Shown here: positions 47,501 through 59,348 of the stretch, one piece after another
Position numbering within the stretch: the first letter of the stretch is position 1
Layout: the number at the start of each line of letters is the position of its first letter
Source: Casuarina equisetifolia
Taxonomy: Eukaryota; Streptophyta; Magnoliopsida; Fagales; Casuarinaceae
Assembly (NCBI GenBank): GCA_028551475.1
Contig: CM052355.1
Span: 496,001 to 560,000 of the forward strand
DNA: 64,000 nt
Direction: 5' to 3'
The notes under the pieces: generated by a model
Databases searched by the model: none
Told to the model about the DNA's origin: nothing
What the model saw: only the letters and a program-made list of their open reading frames with translations
Position numbers and translations under genes: made by a program

Positions 47501-50500
47501 ATGGGATGTTCTTAATGAAGAAAGAATTTATCAGAAGAGATCCTTGAGTGCAGGTGCGTACAATGATCTGATCAACTCCTTCTTGAAGGACATGGATACC
47601 ACAGTCATGAAAGAAGAGCCGCAGATCATTGACCAGTGGAAAAAATGTAAGGAAACAAACAGCTTGGACCAAAGTGCGGAGTTGGAACTACCCCCAGATG
47701 AGGATGCGGAAGAGATCCCAGAGACTGAAATGTTGTGGAAAGAAATGGAACTAGCGATGGCATCAAGTTATCTTTATGAAGACAATGAGGTATACAGTCC
47801 TGACAAGTTATTAGCATCTCTAAGTTTCTATCCTCAGTTGATATCTCTCTCTGATAACTACTTTACAACATAATCTGGAGCCTCCTGTGGAGCAATGAGA
47901 GAAAGCTTAAATAAGAGGGGATGTTTGAAATTTTTAAACACATTTTCTCAATCTTTTGTTGTCTTTATTAGATCTGAATCCCTAAATGCTGATTCAATCT
48001 GGTGAAATGATTTTCAGGGCTCAAATGATGGAATGTCCACTGGGATCATTACAAAATTAAGTGAAAGTTGTCAGCATGAATACAAATTGAATGAAGAAAT
48101 TGGAATTCTATGCCGTATATGCGGCCATGTGAGCACTGAGATAAGAGATGTTTCAGCACCCTTTGTAAGTTTGAAACTCGCAAATGTAATTTTTTCTTTC
48201 AATTTATCTAATCTCGTGTCGTCTTTCTTTTTTCTTCTTCCTACCCCCTGTTACACCTGTAAAGCTTAAAAAGTCCAATACTACCCAAAAGTTGACTAAA
48301 AAAGTAATCAAATCTTTCTTTTGAATAGACAAGATTCCTAAACAGGATTTAGGTATTACACACTTTTATGTCACATTGTTCTTAATGTGCTTCCTCAAAA
48401 CCAACATAAGGTGGCTTTTTGGTGAGGGTATACATTCCCTTGCAAACGACTTTGGACTGCAAGTTTCGTGCATAAAGTGTACTGCTTCCTAAATTTGGAC
48501 ATTGATATCATGTCAAACACTCCAATTCCAACTTAAAAGTTAACTTAAGAATAAAGGAATCTTTCTTCTTCTTCATAAAGAAGATTTCCAAACATGATTT
48601 AGGCAATCTAAAACATTACTTATAATAATAAAACACACTGACGAATGTGAGATATGCTAGCTATCCCCTTTTATGTTTATCTGTGACCTTGATCTCCCAC
48701 AGGGGACAATAAATGCCAGGTTCCAATTTTTGTGTATTCACTGTTTTTAGTCGTTCTGCCATGATAGTTGTTTCACAAGGTAACTGATTACTTGATCATT
48801 TCTCCAGATGCCACACACAAGCTGGAACACAGATGAAAAGCAATGCCATGGACAAGATTCACTGCATGGGCTGGACGAAGATGAGGGTTTGAAAGTTCAC
48901 TGCAATCAAGCCGCTGCTGATATGCCTTTATCAGAAGAAAATGAGAATGTGTGGTCCTTAATACCTGAACTTCGAAGGAAATTGCACGACCACCAAAAGA
49001 AAGCTTTTGAATTTCTGTGGAAAAATATAGCTGGGTCTTTAGAACCGTCCCTTATGGAAAAAGCATCCAAGAAAACGGGTGGTTGTGTCATATCTCATTC
49101 TCCAGGAGCTGGGAAAACGTTTCTCGTCATTTCATTCCTTGCCAGCTACCTGAAATTGTTCCCTGGAAAACGCCCCCTGGTTCTTGCTCCAAAGACTACG
49201 CTATATACCTGGTACAAGGAATGTATCAAGTGGGAAATTCCTATTCCAGTTTATCTAATTCATGGTCGTAGAACCTACAGAGTCTTTAAGCAGAATTCAG
49301 CGTCCTTTCAGAAATCTGTGTCCTTTCCAGGTGTTCCAAAGCCTACTGATGATGTTATGCATGTGTTGGATTGTCTAGAGAAGATACAGAAGTGGCATGC
49401 ACACCCAAGTGTTCTCGTCATGGGTTATACTTCATTTCTAACATTAATGCGAGAAGATTCCAAGTTTGAACACAGAAGATTTATGGCTAAAGTGTTGAGG
49501 GAAAGTCCAGGGATACTGGTTCTAGATGAAGGGCACAACCCCAGAAGTACAAAATCAAGGTTGAGGAAAGTTTTGATGAAAGTTGAGACAGATCTGAGAA
49601 TATTGCTTTCCGGTACATTATTTCAAAACAATTTTTGTGAGTATTTTAACACTCTCTGTTTGGCTAGACCCAAGTTTATAAATGAAGTCTTGAAGGAATT
49701 AGACCCAAAATACAAGAGGAAGAAGCAAGGGACAGAAAAAGCTCGCCATTTGAAAGAAGCCCGAGCAAGAAAGTTCTTTCTAGACATTATTGCTAAAAAA
49801 ATTGACTCAAACGAAGGAGAAGAGAGAAGGGTGGGTCTAAACATGTTGAGAAATATCACAAGCGATTTCATTGATGTGTATGAAGGTGGAAATGGTGACA
49901 CTCTTCCTGGTTTACAGATTTACACATTGTTAATGAACTCAACCGATATACAACATGACATTTTGGTTAAACTGCACAAGATAATGGCTACTTACCATGG
50001 ATATCCGCTGGAATTGGAGCTTTTGATAACCCTTGGATCAATACATCCTTGGTTAGTGAAAACTGCAGGCTGTGCTGGGAAGTTTTTTAGGCCAGGGGAA
50101 CTAAGGCAGCTTGAAAAGTGCAAGTTTGATCTGAAGAAAGGCTCCAAAGTAAGATTTGTTCTGAACCTTGTGTATAGAATTTTCAAGAAGGAGAAGATTC
50201 TGATCTTCTGCCACAACATCGCACCTGTTAAACTATTTCTAGAGTTATTTGAGAACATTTTCGGGTGGCAACGTGGGAGAGAAGTCTTGGTTCTCACTGG
50301 GGATTTAGAGCTGTTTGAACGAGGCAGAGTGATGGACAAATTTGAGGAACCGGCTGGTGCCTCGAGGGTTCTTCTTGCTTCCATTACAGCTTGTGCTGAA
50401 GGTATCAGTTTGACAGCAGCTTCTCGGGTGATATTACTGGATTCTGAATGGAATCCTTCTAAGACAAAGCAGGCGATTGCTCGGGCGTTCCGGCCTGGCC

Positions 50501-50742
50501 AACAGAGGGTGGTTTACGTGTATCAGCTCCTGCAAACACACACTCTGGAGGAAGATAAGTATCGCCGGACGACATGGAAAGAGTGGGTCTCGAGTATGAT
50601 CTTCAGCGAGGCGTTTGTGGAGGATCCTTCTCGTTGGCAGGCTGAAAAGATTGAAGATGATGTTCTGAGGGAAATGGTGGAGGAGGACCGCAGTAAAGCA
50701 TTCCACATGATCATGAAGAATGAAAAGGCTTCAACAAGCTGA
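44600..50742 (+). CDS. CLASSY1/2-like SNF2 domain protein (RNA-directed DNA methylation)
   Basis: Five coding exons: 44600-44651, 45343-45593, 46389-47789, 48018-48164, 48808-50742; 3786 bp, 1261 aa, against about 1256 for Arabidopsis CLSY1 (At3g42670). CLASSY proteins are nuclear SNF2-family ATPases that recruit RNA polymerase IV with SHH1 and so start 24-nt siRNA production. The N-terminal part carries the CLSY1/2-specific HPFDAFPFEASFYGPW, RIRSRKATLSDCTCYLRPG and ARISSIERKPH. A Cys/His cluster CQHEYKLNEEIGILCRICGH precedes the ATPase. The SNF2 core begins about residue 660: Walker A SPGAGKTF near 717, VLDEGHNPR (DEGH, not DEAH, as in CLSY proteins) at about 856-864, LLSGTLFQNNF, then the second lobe with ILIFCHNIAP, LTGDLELFERG, DSEWNPSKTKQAIARAFRPGQ (to about 1182). 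The tiny first exon was chosen because its phase-1 donor C|GTAAGC restores the family sequence PFE at the join. The order DREB2-CLSY-PYL places it between two stress genes. Confidence 0.95.
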
Positions 50743-53662
50743 CCGGGAGGTGGAAAGCATCCTTCATGTAATAATGGAAGTGCAGTCACCTGCTACCTCC
50801 ATTGGAGGCTCCTTGGCATCTTGGTTCTGCAGACGATCTGAATATATTTTTAACAGTATTGACTTTCAACGGCATATGATGTTCATAGCTCAGCCCAAAC
50901 ACCACGAAGAGCTCTCTGCTCTGAATATATGTTAAACTAAACTAGCTGGCCTTTAACGTAAATGAATGAATCTCCTAATTGGAAATGCACGATCAAGTTG
51001 TGCTTTTTGGATTGTTTCTTTTGCTTACAGTAAGCAAAATCCTTTTTATAGGGAGAATTTGTTTCCCTTCTTGCAAAGCAATTTTAATTAATGAAACAGT
51101 TTTTTAACATAAGTCAGATTTCATGTTTAGCAGTAAGTTAGCAGGGCTGAAGACCAAAAAGCTTCAGGTTTGACGTCAAATGCATGAGTTTTTAGTCATG
51201 GAATGTGGTGTACTACAGAATTAGATCATTCATGTACATCATTTGTGAATAGAGAAGGTAAGAGGCAAGATGTTCTATAATATCACATGTGACGCTTGTA
51301 CCTATAATTGTAATGTAATATTGGAATATCTTACTTTACTTAGAACTTACCTTAAAATGCTTTTATGATACAAAGATTGCAACGGATGATTGTAATAGAA
51401 TGTAAGAATAGTTTAGGCCACTTATAAGTTACTATAAGTAAGTTGTAAAAGCAAAAGTTGGATGTTAATCTAAGAAAACCAAAACTCTACAATATGAATT
51501 GCAAAGAAATCATAAAACTCTCTTGAAATTTTTTTACCATAATATCATTTGATTGATTGATAACTTAATACTAATAATGGGAAAATAACACATATTTGAA
51601 TTAAGAAAATGTGTTCTTTGTGGCGTGTCCAAACCATAAATGGGATCACGAAGATAAATCCTCTCAATCGACATTTTAGTAAAAATACTCTACTTAATCT
51701 TAATCATGATCAAGGTCAATTGAGAACTCTTCCATCAAATCCCTTTTCATTGAATGTTTTCACCTAACTCACGGCCATCTTATTTTTCTCAATCAAGCTG
51801 TACAACATGTCATCTTGACTGAGTAGGCAATATCTTAAGTAGATCTCTTTCTGTACAATAGAATAGGTTCAGGATCTTCAAAAATCTCACCATTTTTGTC
51901 GTGAATGCACTGCAACTGTGCCACTTGATAAGACTTAAAAATCTCACACTGATTCTGACACTGATGGACGGAAACTTTAAAATAATCTTCTAATATTTTA
52001 TCTCATTTATAAGTAGTCTCATTCAATTTTTTTTTTGTTTATATAAATTTGGTATCAAAGTTTCATGCTTACCAACTTACTATTGAATTAACAGGTAAGT
52101 AATTAGTTAAAATGTTAAGAAATAAGAAAAGGAAAGTTTCTTTCACTAAATTTCTGTTTTTTCTTTTAATTTTTTGGGTCACAAGTGCATATCTGGTGAG
52201 CTTAATGGATCAAAAAGCCCCAGAACTCAACTAAATTATATGAGTTTAATGGATCTCAAGACCACGTGAATTATTGGGCTCAAATTTGGAGCCATACTAA
52301 AAGAAAGGGAGGATTAAAACCCAAAATTGGCACGTCAATAGGCCTCCGAGTAAAATGGACGGACTGACAATGCATGAGGTGGATAAGGCTGGTTGAAATC
52401 CCAGAACAGATAACAACTAGTTGCATCGTTTAGAAATTTCCGCTGTACTTTTTTAGCACTATTGTCTGATCCAAGAAAACAATTGTTTGAGTAAATTATT
52501 AAAAATTAAAAAAATAACACTAAAATTGATTTTTTAAAAGTCACTTATTAAGAAGAAAAAAATCTTAACATATAAGCATAATAACTAATCAATATACTAA
52601 CAATATAAAAAATTACTATTGAAAAAAAATATAAGAACTCAACTTATAAGAACAAGTTTACAAGTGATGAGGTATTGCAGTTAAACTTAGACTCTAATTT
52701 TATTTTTATTTGTTTTAACTAAAGAGGGTTCGAAAATATGGAGTATCGTACATATGATCAATGTCCTAAGTGATTAGTAGCTAACCATTAAATTATTAGC
52801 TTGTTGATAACTTAAACTTTAATACCATAAGTACAAAAGCCAAAAACACTTGAAGTATACTAACCCAAAATACCTAAACATATAAAAGTGTACTAACTAA
52901 GCTATCTAAAACTACTCCAATATTTAACACGAAAAAACAATTGGTTGGGTTAATAATTACAACTTGCCAACAGAACTATATGGATTAACTAATGCACAGA
53001 TGAAAACAATGGTGGCGTTAACTTTTGGGAGTTTGGAAGTACTTATAATGTATTTCTCTCGAAAGCAGGTTCCTTCTACCGAAAACTCGTCGAGTTGGCA
53101 TTCTAAAATTCGCATTTCAGCAACTTGAAAGTGGCACCAAAAAACTTTTTCTTCTCTCTCGCATTGACTCTTTACCAGATTCATTTCCCGACTAGCTTTA
53201 TGTTCCTTATATGTATTTTAAATGTGGAGCAGAGCCAACTTGGCTATAATACTTGAACTATTCTAATTAGCTGACAAATCTAGCTATTACAGATTCTGCC
53301 ATGTTATGTCATGGATGACATGCCTGTCCTAGAAAATTCCAGTCAAAAATGGTTCCTTTTCGTGCTTAGGACGGTACGCATTAAATATAACCTCAGCTGG
53401 CTCCGTTATACATACATGCATTATCTTTCCAATCGACAGAACCTAACAGGAATCGCACATTCAAATGACTCAGTCCGCCTCAATAGTATTAATTCAGGTG
53501 CGGCTTGAGCAGGAAGAATACATTGACTGAACTCAATGCGGCTTTAATGACCTGTATCGTCTTCTCTAACACCCACATGAGCATCATCACGAAAGTCCCA
53601 TATTATAATATTCTTTCAACTTATAAATTAATTTTTAGATTGAATTTTGAATTTCTTAATAA
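50743..53662. other. intergenic after CLASSY
   Basis: About 2.9 kb. The first 300 bp probably include the CLASSY 3' UTR. The rest is AT-rich with only short frames. A TGGTATCAAAG at 52050-52060 resembles a retroelement primer-binding site but lacks support around it. Confidence 0.4.
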
Positions 53663-53700
53663 CATTATATGTCATTATATATCATTATATATCATTATAT
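53663..53700. repeat. 10-bp AT tandem repeat
   Basis: About four head-to-tail units of CATTATATAT/CATTATATGT. Simple AT-rich sequence. Confidence 0.85.
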
Positions 53701-53898
53701 TATTAATATGAACATATATTATATTGACACTGATAATTCTATTTTTATAGAGTTATTTTACCTATTTTAGACAATAAATAACTTTAATAATTGTGAGAAA
53801 ACATTTGAACTCCTCTTTATTTACCTATATTTATCTTGTTTATGTAGCACAAGAAGGCAAGGAGAAAAGGAATGAACATGGAGAACCTGATACTTATT

Positions 53899-55077
53899 GT
53901 GTGACAAAATCGTAATATCAAGATCAAGAGAGTTAAGATGGGCTTGGGCTTTGGATGATTGTTATTAGATTTTTTATTATTATTGGGTTTTCTATTTATT
54001 TAGAAAACCCAGTCATGTTAGGAATTCAAATCCTAATTAATTTAGAAGTTCAAAACTTAATTAAATTAGGAGTTTAAAGCCTAATTAAATTAAGAGTTCA
54101 AAACTTAATTAAATTAAGAGTTCAAAACCCAATTATTTTAGATCTCTAAAACCCAATTCTATTAGGATAAGAGTAGGTCTAAACCTAACCCTATATAAGA
54201 GAAGAGAAGAGGCAAAAGAGAAGAGGAGGAGGAAATTGAGCACAACTCAAGAAAGAGGCCAAGAATTCAAGGTTTTCTTGAAGAGAAAACAAAAAGGGTG
54301 ACAGACTTCTTGTTCTTGGATTCAAGATGCATTCTTTATTCCCTATTATTATTCTTCCTCATTATTTCTTTATGCTTTAGTTTATTTTTGTTAGAGCTAC
54401 GATGTAACCTAATTATGATGGTATGAATCTTATGATTATTATGTTTTACAAGATATTTTATTTATGTGAGTTATATATTATTATGCTTAATGCTTTTAAG
54501 TGATTGACCACCACTTGAATGATTTGATGTGCATGTTTGAGACTGAGAAGTAATAATATGCAATTGCTTCTTATAATATATAACCATGAATTAAATGTGG
54601 ATAGACATATACCATGTTGTTTGTGTGGCTTTTGGTGATAAGATAATTGAAAGATTTATTGTAAACTAGGAATGTTCATAGATTCTAATGCATTTGGTTT
54701 GTTTCAATTCACATATAGAAATATAGTGAATTAATGAACTAAGTAGGTTTACTATACCTAAACATAGGATAGTAAATAAATTAAGAAGTTCCGCCATCAC
54801 ATAGATATTATCCCTATTGCAAGCATATATAATCTACATTAATACCTCATAATTATGGTGAAATCGGACACTCTAACATATTTTGTGTATTTAGTTTTAT
54901 TAAATTTAGTTGATTAATTTATTCTCTATCAATTTGGATTTGTTAGATAAATTCTAGGAGTTGTTCACCGTTAGTAATTAGTTGGCATAGTAATCACCAA
55001 TCTTTGTGGGACGATACTTTTCTTATCATTATATTACTTGTTCGACATGTTCACTTGCATTCAAAATTCACCGAACA
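53899..55077 (+). mobile_element. probable solo LTR of a Ty3/gypsy-type retrotransposon (fossil)
   Basis: About 1.2 kb with the features of a long plant LTR: it begins near TGTGTGACA and ends ...CACCGAACA; it has a CCTATATAAG promoter box at about 54190 followed by a purine-rich leader; and close to the end it reads AATCTTTGTGGGACGATAC and ATTACTTGTTCGACA, a string I associate with the end of gypsy-type LTRs. No internal region (gag, pol) follows or precedes, so it looks like a solo remnant. Boundaries are approximate and no clean target-site duplication was seen. A 24-bp tandem repeat lies inside it. Confidence 0.5.
54017..54150. repeat. 24-bp tandem repeat inside the solo LTR
   Basis: About five units of the form TAATTAAATTAAGAGTTCAA plus a few bases, with decay toward the ends. 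Lies upstream of the LTR promoter box. Confidence 0.85.
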
Positions 55078-55154
55078 GACACATGTCATTTTGCTTGAAG
55101 TATGGAAAAAGACATATCTCACAAAAAATGAGTAAAGAAATAACTCGCCTAAAG

Positions 55155-55345
55155 CTCCTTGAAGTATAGCTAAGATGGTAAGGAGAGCTTGTATAATAGA
55201 TCTTGCAAAACAAATATCCTAAGTTTGAATTCCCTAGTTGCATTTCTAACTAATCTAAGCATGGTTTGGGTAGGTTTGTGCTTCCTAGTTAAAACATTAA
55301 GCAAAGTTTAATGGGAGTTCTAGGTTATAAAAATAATAATAACTT
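55155..55345 (+). mobile_element. tRNA-derived SINE candidate
   Basis: A box-like TAGCTAAGATGG at 55167-55178 and B box-like GTTTGAATTCC at 55223-55233, 45 bp apart, the spacing of an internal RNA polymerase III promoter. It does not fold as an intact tRNA. About 110 bp of unrelated body follow. Plant SINEs have this form; the exact family was not recognised and the ends are estimates. Confidence 0.4.
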
Positions 55346-55389
55346 ACATAAAATTTGAGCACAAAAAGCTCACTAATTATTTTTGACTT

Positions 55390-55585
55390 GTACAAGAGAA
55401 GAGCTTCTTTAACAATATAAAACACCCACCAAAATTTTACATAAGAGTATCTTGATACGGAAAAGAGTTCCTCTAAGAATATAAAACACCCACCAAATTA
55501 CATAAGAGTATCTTGATACGGAAAAGGGTTCCTCTAAGAATATAAAACACCCACCAAAATTTAACATAAGAGTATCTTGGTACCG
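55390..55585. repeat. tandem array of 61-64 bp units (three copies)
   Basis: Units start at about 55414, 55478 and 55539, each with AATATAAAACACCCACCAAA, ACATAAGAGTATCTTG and GGAAAAG(A/G)GTTCCTCTAAG. A partial earlier unit (GAAGAGCTTCTTTAA) lies at about 55397. Copies are nearly identical, so the array is young. Confidence 0.9.
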
Positions 55586-57094
55586 ACATGAACTTTTTCT
55601 TTGGATGTTGAGGAAAAAGTATATACTAAAAATATCTTTTCACACACTATTTAGAATCTACGGGATGGAAACGTTTTCGGTGGGACTCAAAATGGTCGTG
55701 ATAGACAAGCAAGCCAATAGAAAAAAAAAAAAAAAGGAAAATGATTACCTTTTAGGTAGAGAACAGAAAAAGAAAGCTTTGGGGAGGCCATTTGTAGCCA
55801 TGAGAGCTATGATCAAATGATGGTTTGGTTTTGCACGGACAGACAAGTGGGTTTTCTGTTCCGAGCATCATGCAAGGAGCAGTTCGTACCTTAAAAAACG
55901 ACCCAACTTGGCAAGATATAGAGCATGGACAAAAGCAAAGTTCATCGACATGGAATCATGCTTAAAATAAAGTGGTAAGAGTAAATTAGACGGTAAAACA
56001 GCATCTGCTTAGAGAGAGAAGAGATTATTAAAACTGTAATAATAAAATAGAACCAAGTTGCACGTAAATTTACTGCGTTATCCCTCGCAAGAGAAAACAA
56101 CAATACTTTTCCAATTCGGACGGCAGAGATGGTATGCTTTTTGGGTAAGAAGTCTGCTGTCTTTGAGCCGGAGAAGACGCACCAACCACCACGAACGAGA
56201 AAAATTCAAGATTTGGTTGAGGTTGTCCACTGTGAAATAGACAAGATAAGATAATCAAAGTAAATTCTAACACTGCACGTTCTGTTCCCGTGTGTTGAGA
56301 TGAGGGGAGCTTATATCTTTGTAAGACATTAGGATTTGATGTTGGATAATTGGTGGAATGCGAATCGAGTTCAAACATAGGACTAAGAGACCTTAAATAG
56401 TATCTGCTTTTAATTTGACTAAGAGTTTGTTGATTTATTATCTTTTGCTGCAAAGATTTGATAATCCATCTAATTTTTCATAAGAAAACTAATTGTTCTC
56501 TAAAACCAAATTGTAAAAGGGGGACATGTTTTACATTTCATTCCTAACACGTTCTCATTACAAGAGTAATACATCACTTTTCATACATGACGTGCTACCG
56601 ACTTATAAAGAGAAGACACGTGTTTAATCTTAAATATATTTTATAAATACAATTTAGTTAACGTGTGACATCCACCATATTTTTCTTATTTATTTTTAAT
56701 ATTATTATTACTTTTTAGTGTGATTATTCATTACTTTTAGTTCAAATGGTGTTGTTGATTGTACTTAATTCTTCCTATCATTTTCATACTAAGAATGAAC
56801 CACCCCAGATTTTTTCACCTTCCACGTCTTTCTAAGAAGCCTTAGTGCATCGCACTAAGAAAGTGGTGTGTTAGAGACGCTGGGATTAACAGCCAAGCAA
56901 TTTTCACACCATTTGGAAGTGAGAATCGTTTTCAGAATACCTACAAAAGGAAGACATTGATCAATCAATCAATCAAACAGTGACTCCAAACTCTGAAATT
57001 CCTGTGTGCCACACATTCAGGAGCCCTAGAAACAAGTACGCATGAAATCTTATTAGGTAACATGCCAAACACAATCTAGGCCCTCGATTAATTA

Positions 57095-57640
57095 CGAATG
57101 CAACAATACCTTAAGTGGAGGCCGGCTGCCGATGATAGTAATTGAAAATTAATACAGCTAAACCAGGATTTGCACAAAAGAGGAAGAAAGTAATCAAGAT
57201 AAGAAATGTTTGATCAACCTTTAGAGCATATTGTGGGGGGATAAATGCGATCACGTAACGATCACACATACAAATAAGTACAAAGTTATTACGAAAGCAA
57301 CCATACTCTAAGTGGAGACCCATTATAAAATAATATTCATTCAAAATTAATATCACTAAGACGGAATTTGTCCAAAAGAGGAAGAAAACAATCGGCACAA
57401 GAAATGTTTATGCAACCACTAAGAGCATGGTGTTGGGGATAAACGTGATCATACAGTAATCATGTGTAAAATTAAGTACAAATTGATTATGAATACAAGC
57501 ATATTCTAAGTGGAAATCGATTATAGGTAATATTGATTCAAAATTAAACCACTAAGATGGGCCTTGTACAAACAAGAAGAAAATAATCAAGATAAGAAAC
57601 ATTTGATCAACAATTAGAGTATAATTATTGGAAAATATAA
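57095..57640. repeat. diverged tandem array, ~197-bp period (three copies)
   Basis: Units start at about 57095, 57290 and 57489, with shared ACGAA.GCAAC.ATAC.CTAAGTGGA, TCAAAATTAAT.C..TAA, ACAAAAGAGGAAGAAA, AATC.AGATAAGAAATGTTTGATCAAC, TTAGAG and GATAAA.G.GATCA. Copies have diverged clearly. No coding content is supported. Confidence 0.8.
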
Positions 57641-58899
57641 TTACATACTCGTTGATGAATATAAGAATTCCGGCATAAATGAAGTAATGGAAACAAAAAA
57701 GAAAACCTAAAAATAAAATAGAAACAAAAAAGAAAAGAAAAGTAAGATAAATCACCATTACATATGGCTGATCGGTCCTACTATAATATCACATGAGAAC
57801 AAAACATACTCTTAAGATGATATTTCATTTCTTGTTACAAAATAAATCACACCCTCTTTTTATAGAGAATTTTCAACCAATATAATAAATACTAATAAAT
57901 GTATCGGTTGGTAGAAATCTTGAAGCCATTAATGTAAGGATTTAGGCAATGGTAAAGAATCTAGGCATCAATCTCTTGTCAACTATATGTATATAATTTT
58001 CTTATTTCTTTAGCTCTAATAATAATGTTAATAGATACATTCCAGCTGGCATTTGATCAACAATTTGAAGTATTATATTAAATAATTTCACAAAATCCAA
58101 TTATTCCACAAAAATTAACTCAAGAAAAATGGGATATTTACTACATATAATCTACTCTACAAACACATCCTTTAGCAATGTAATAGTTTTGACATACCCC
58201 TTTATTGTAAGAATTCAATCCAAACTATATTATAATACCATTTTTACTATATAATTTTTTCCATCCATATCCATAAAAGTGTTAAAGGAGAATCATATTA
58301 TGATATTACATTACAAAACTTAATCTTTCCACAATAAACCACTCCACTAACCAATTCTTAGAGTTAAAGAATTTATCTCAAAACTTAAGTCCATAGGTAG
58401 GAAACTTTTATCACTTATAAAGTCAATAACTTATTTTCACACTCCTTCACTTGCAAACTAATATAAAGATTGCATATGAATGAAAAATTACACAATCTGA
58501 ATTTGCATTAGAACAATACAATGAAGGCTTATTCCTAATTTTGATATTATCTTAAAGTTTAGAGATTTATTTTAAAATTTTAAAATAATATATAATTTTT
58601 TTTATTATTTATAAGATTAAAAATTCATTCTTATACTGACATGAAACACACATAATACATAGCTTTAACACCAATGCCTTGGATAACGGGGACGACCCAC
58701 CCAAATTTTAACAAATACACAAACAAGTAGAAAGAAATCCACTTTAACAAGCTGGTATTTACGTAATACTATGTGCGTTATAGAAATCCACTTTGACAAA
58801 CTTGAGGGCTGCAACTGGACCGCTTCCTCGCCCGTCTACCGAGTCCGTTTGTCGTGCCTCTTAAGACGACTTTCTCCCCTCTTGTATTACAATAACGGA
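57641..58899. other. AT-rich intergenic, PYL upstream
   Basis: Very AT-rich until about 58670, then more balanced. GATATAAACACC at about 58898-58909 is a possible TATA box for the PYL gene. Nothing else supported. Confidence 0.4.
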
Positions 58900-59152
58900 T
58901 ATAAACACCGACGGCAGTCTACGGCATTTGTTTATACCCAAGTTTGAAGAACAATAAGAGGGATATACAATAAGAAGCAAGAAAAATGTTGAAATAGTAT
59001 GAAAAAAAGGTGGTGGTATTGTTGTTTGAGATAAAGAAAGAGATAATTAGGCGTAAAAACAAGTCTAAATAAGTTGCAACTTGACCACCCACTTGCAAGT
59101 CCGGCGTGATCAAAGCTCCTCCTTCATCTTCTCTCTCAACAAGTCTAAAAGA

Positions 59153-59156
<4 letters not shown>

Positions 59157-59192
<36 letters not shown>
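59157..59192. repeat. (CT)n microsatellite in the PYL 5' leader
   Basis: About seventeen CT units roughly 160 bp upstream of the PYL start codon. Pyrimidine tracts of this type are common in plant 5' UTRs. Confidence 0.95.
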
Positions 59193-59196
<4 letters not shown>

Positions 59197-59297
59197 GCGT
59201 GAAAGGATCGGAAAGAGCAAAACCGAGCAAGTGGGCAACAAAAAATAGTTCAATCTTTCTCTCTTTCCCACTAGGAAGATTATATATACAGCCAACA

Positions 59298-59318
59298 TGT
59301 GTTGGAGACCGCCCTAAC
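59298..59318 (+). other. six-codon upstream ORF in the PYL leader
   Basis: ATG TGT TGG AGA CCG CCC TAA (MCWRPP) ends 30 bp before the PYL ATG. It counts only if transcription starts upstream of 59298, which the CT-rich leader and a TATAAACA near 58900 suggest but do not prove. Confidence 0.4.
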
Positions 59319-59348
59319 TTTCGCAAGAGAACAAAGAAAGCGAAGAAA

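Noticed and set aside
48283-48620. Two similar stretches in the last CLASSY intron
   Set aside because: Shared words (AATCTTTCTT, GATTTAGG) are spread out and AT-rich; too weak to call a duplication.
51600-52060. TGGTATCAAAG resembling a primer-binding site after an LTR-like stretch
   Set aside because: No matching LTR pair or retroelement domain nearby; the motif is imperfect in AT-rich DNA.
57111-57758. Hydrophobic minus-strand frames that look alike
   Set aside because: The likeness comes from the ~197-bp tandem repeat; frames start at different phases of the unit and no conserved protein is implied.
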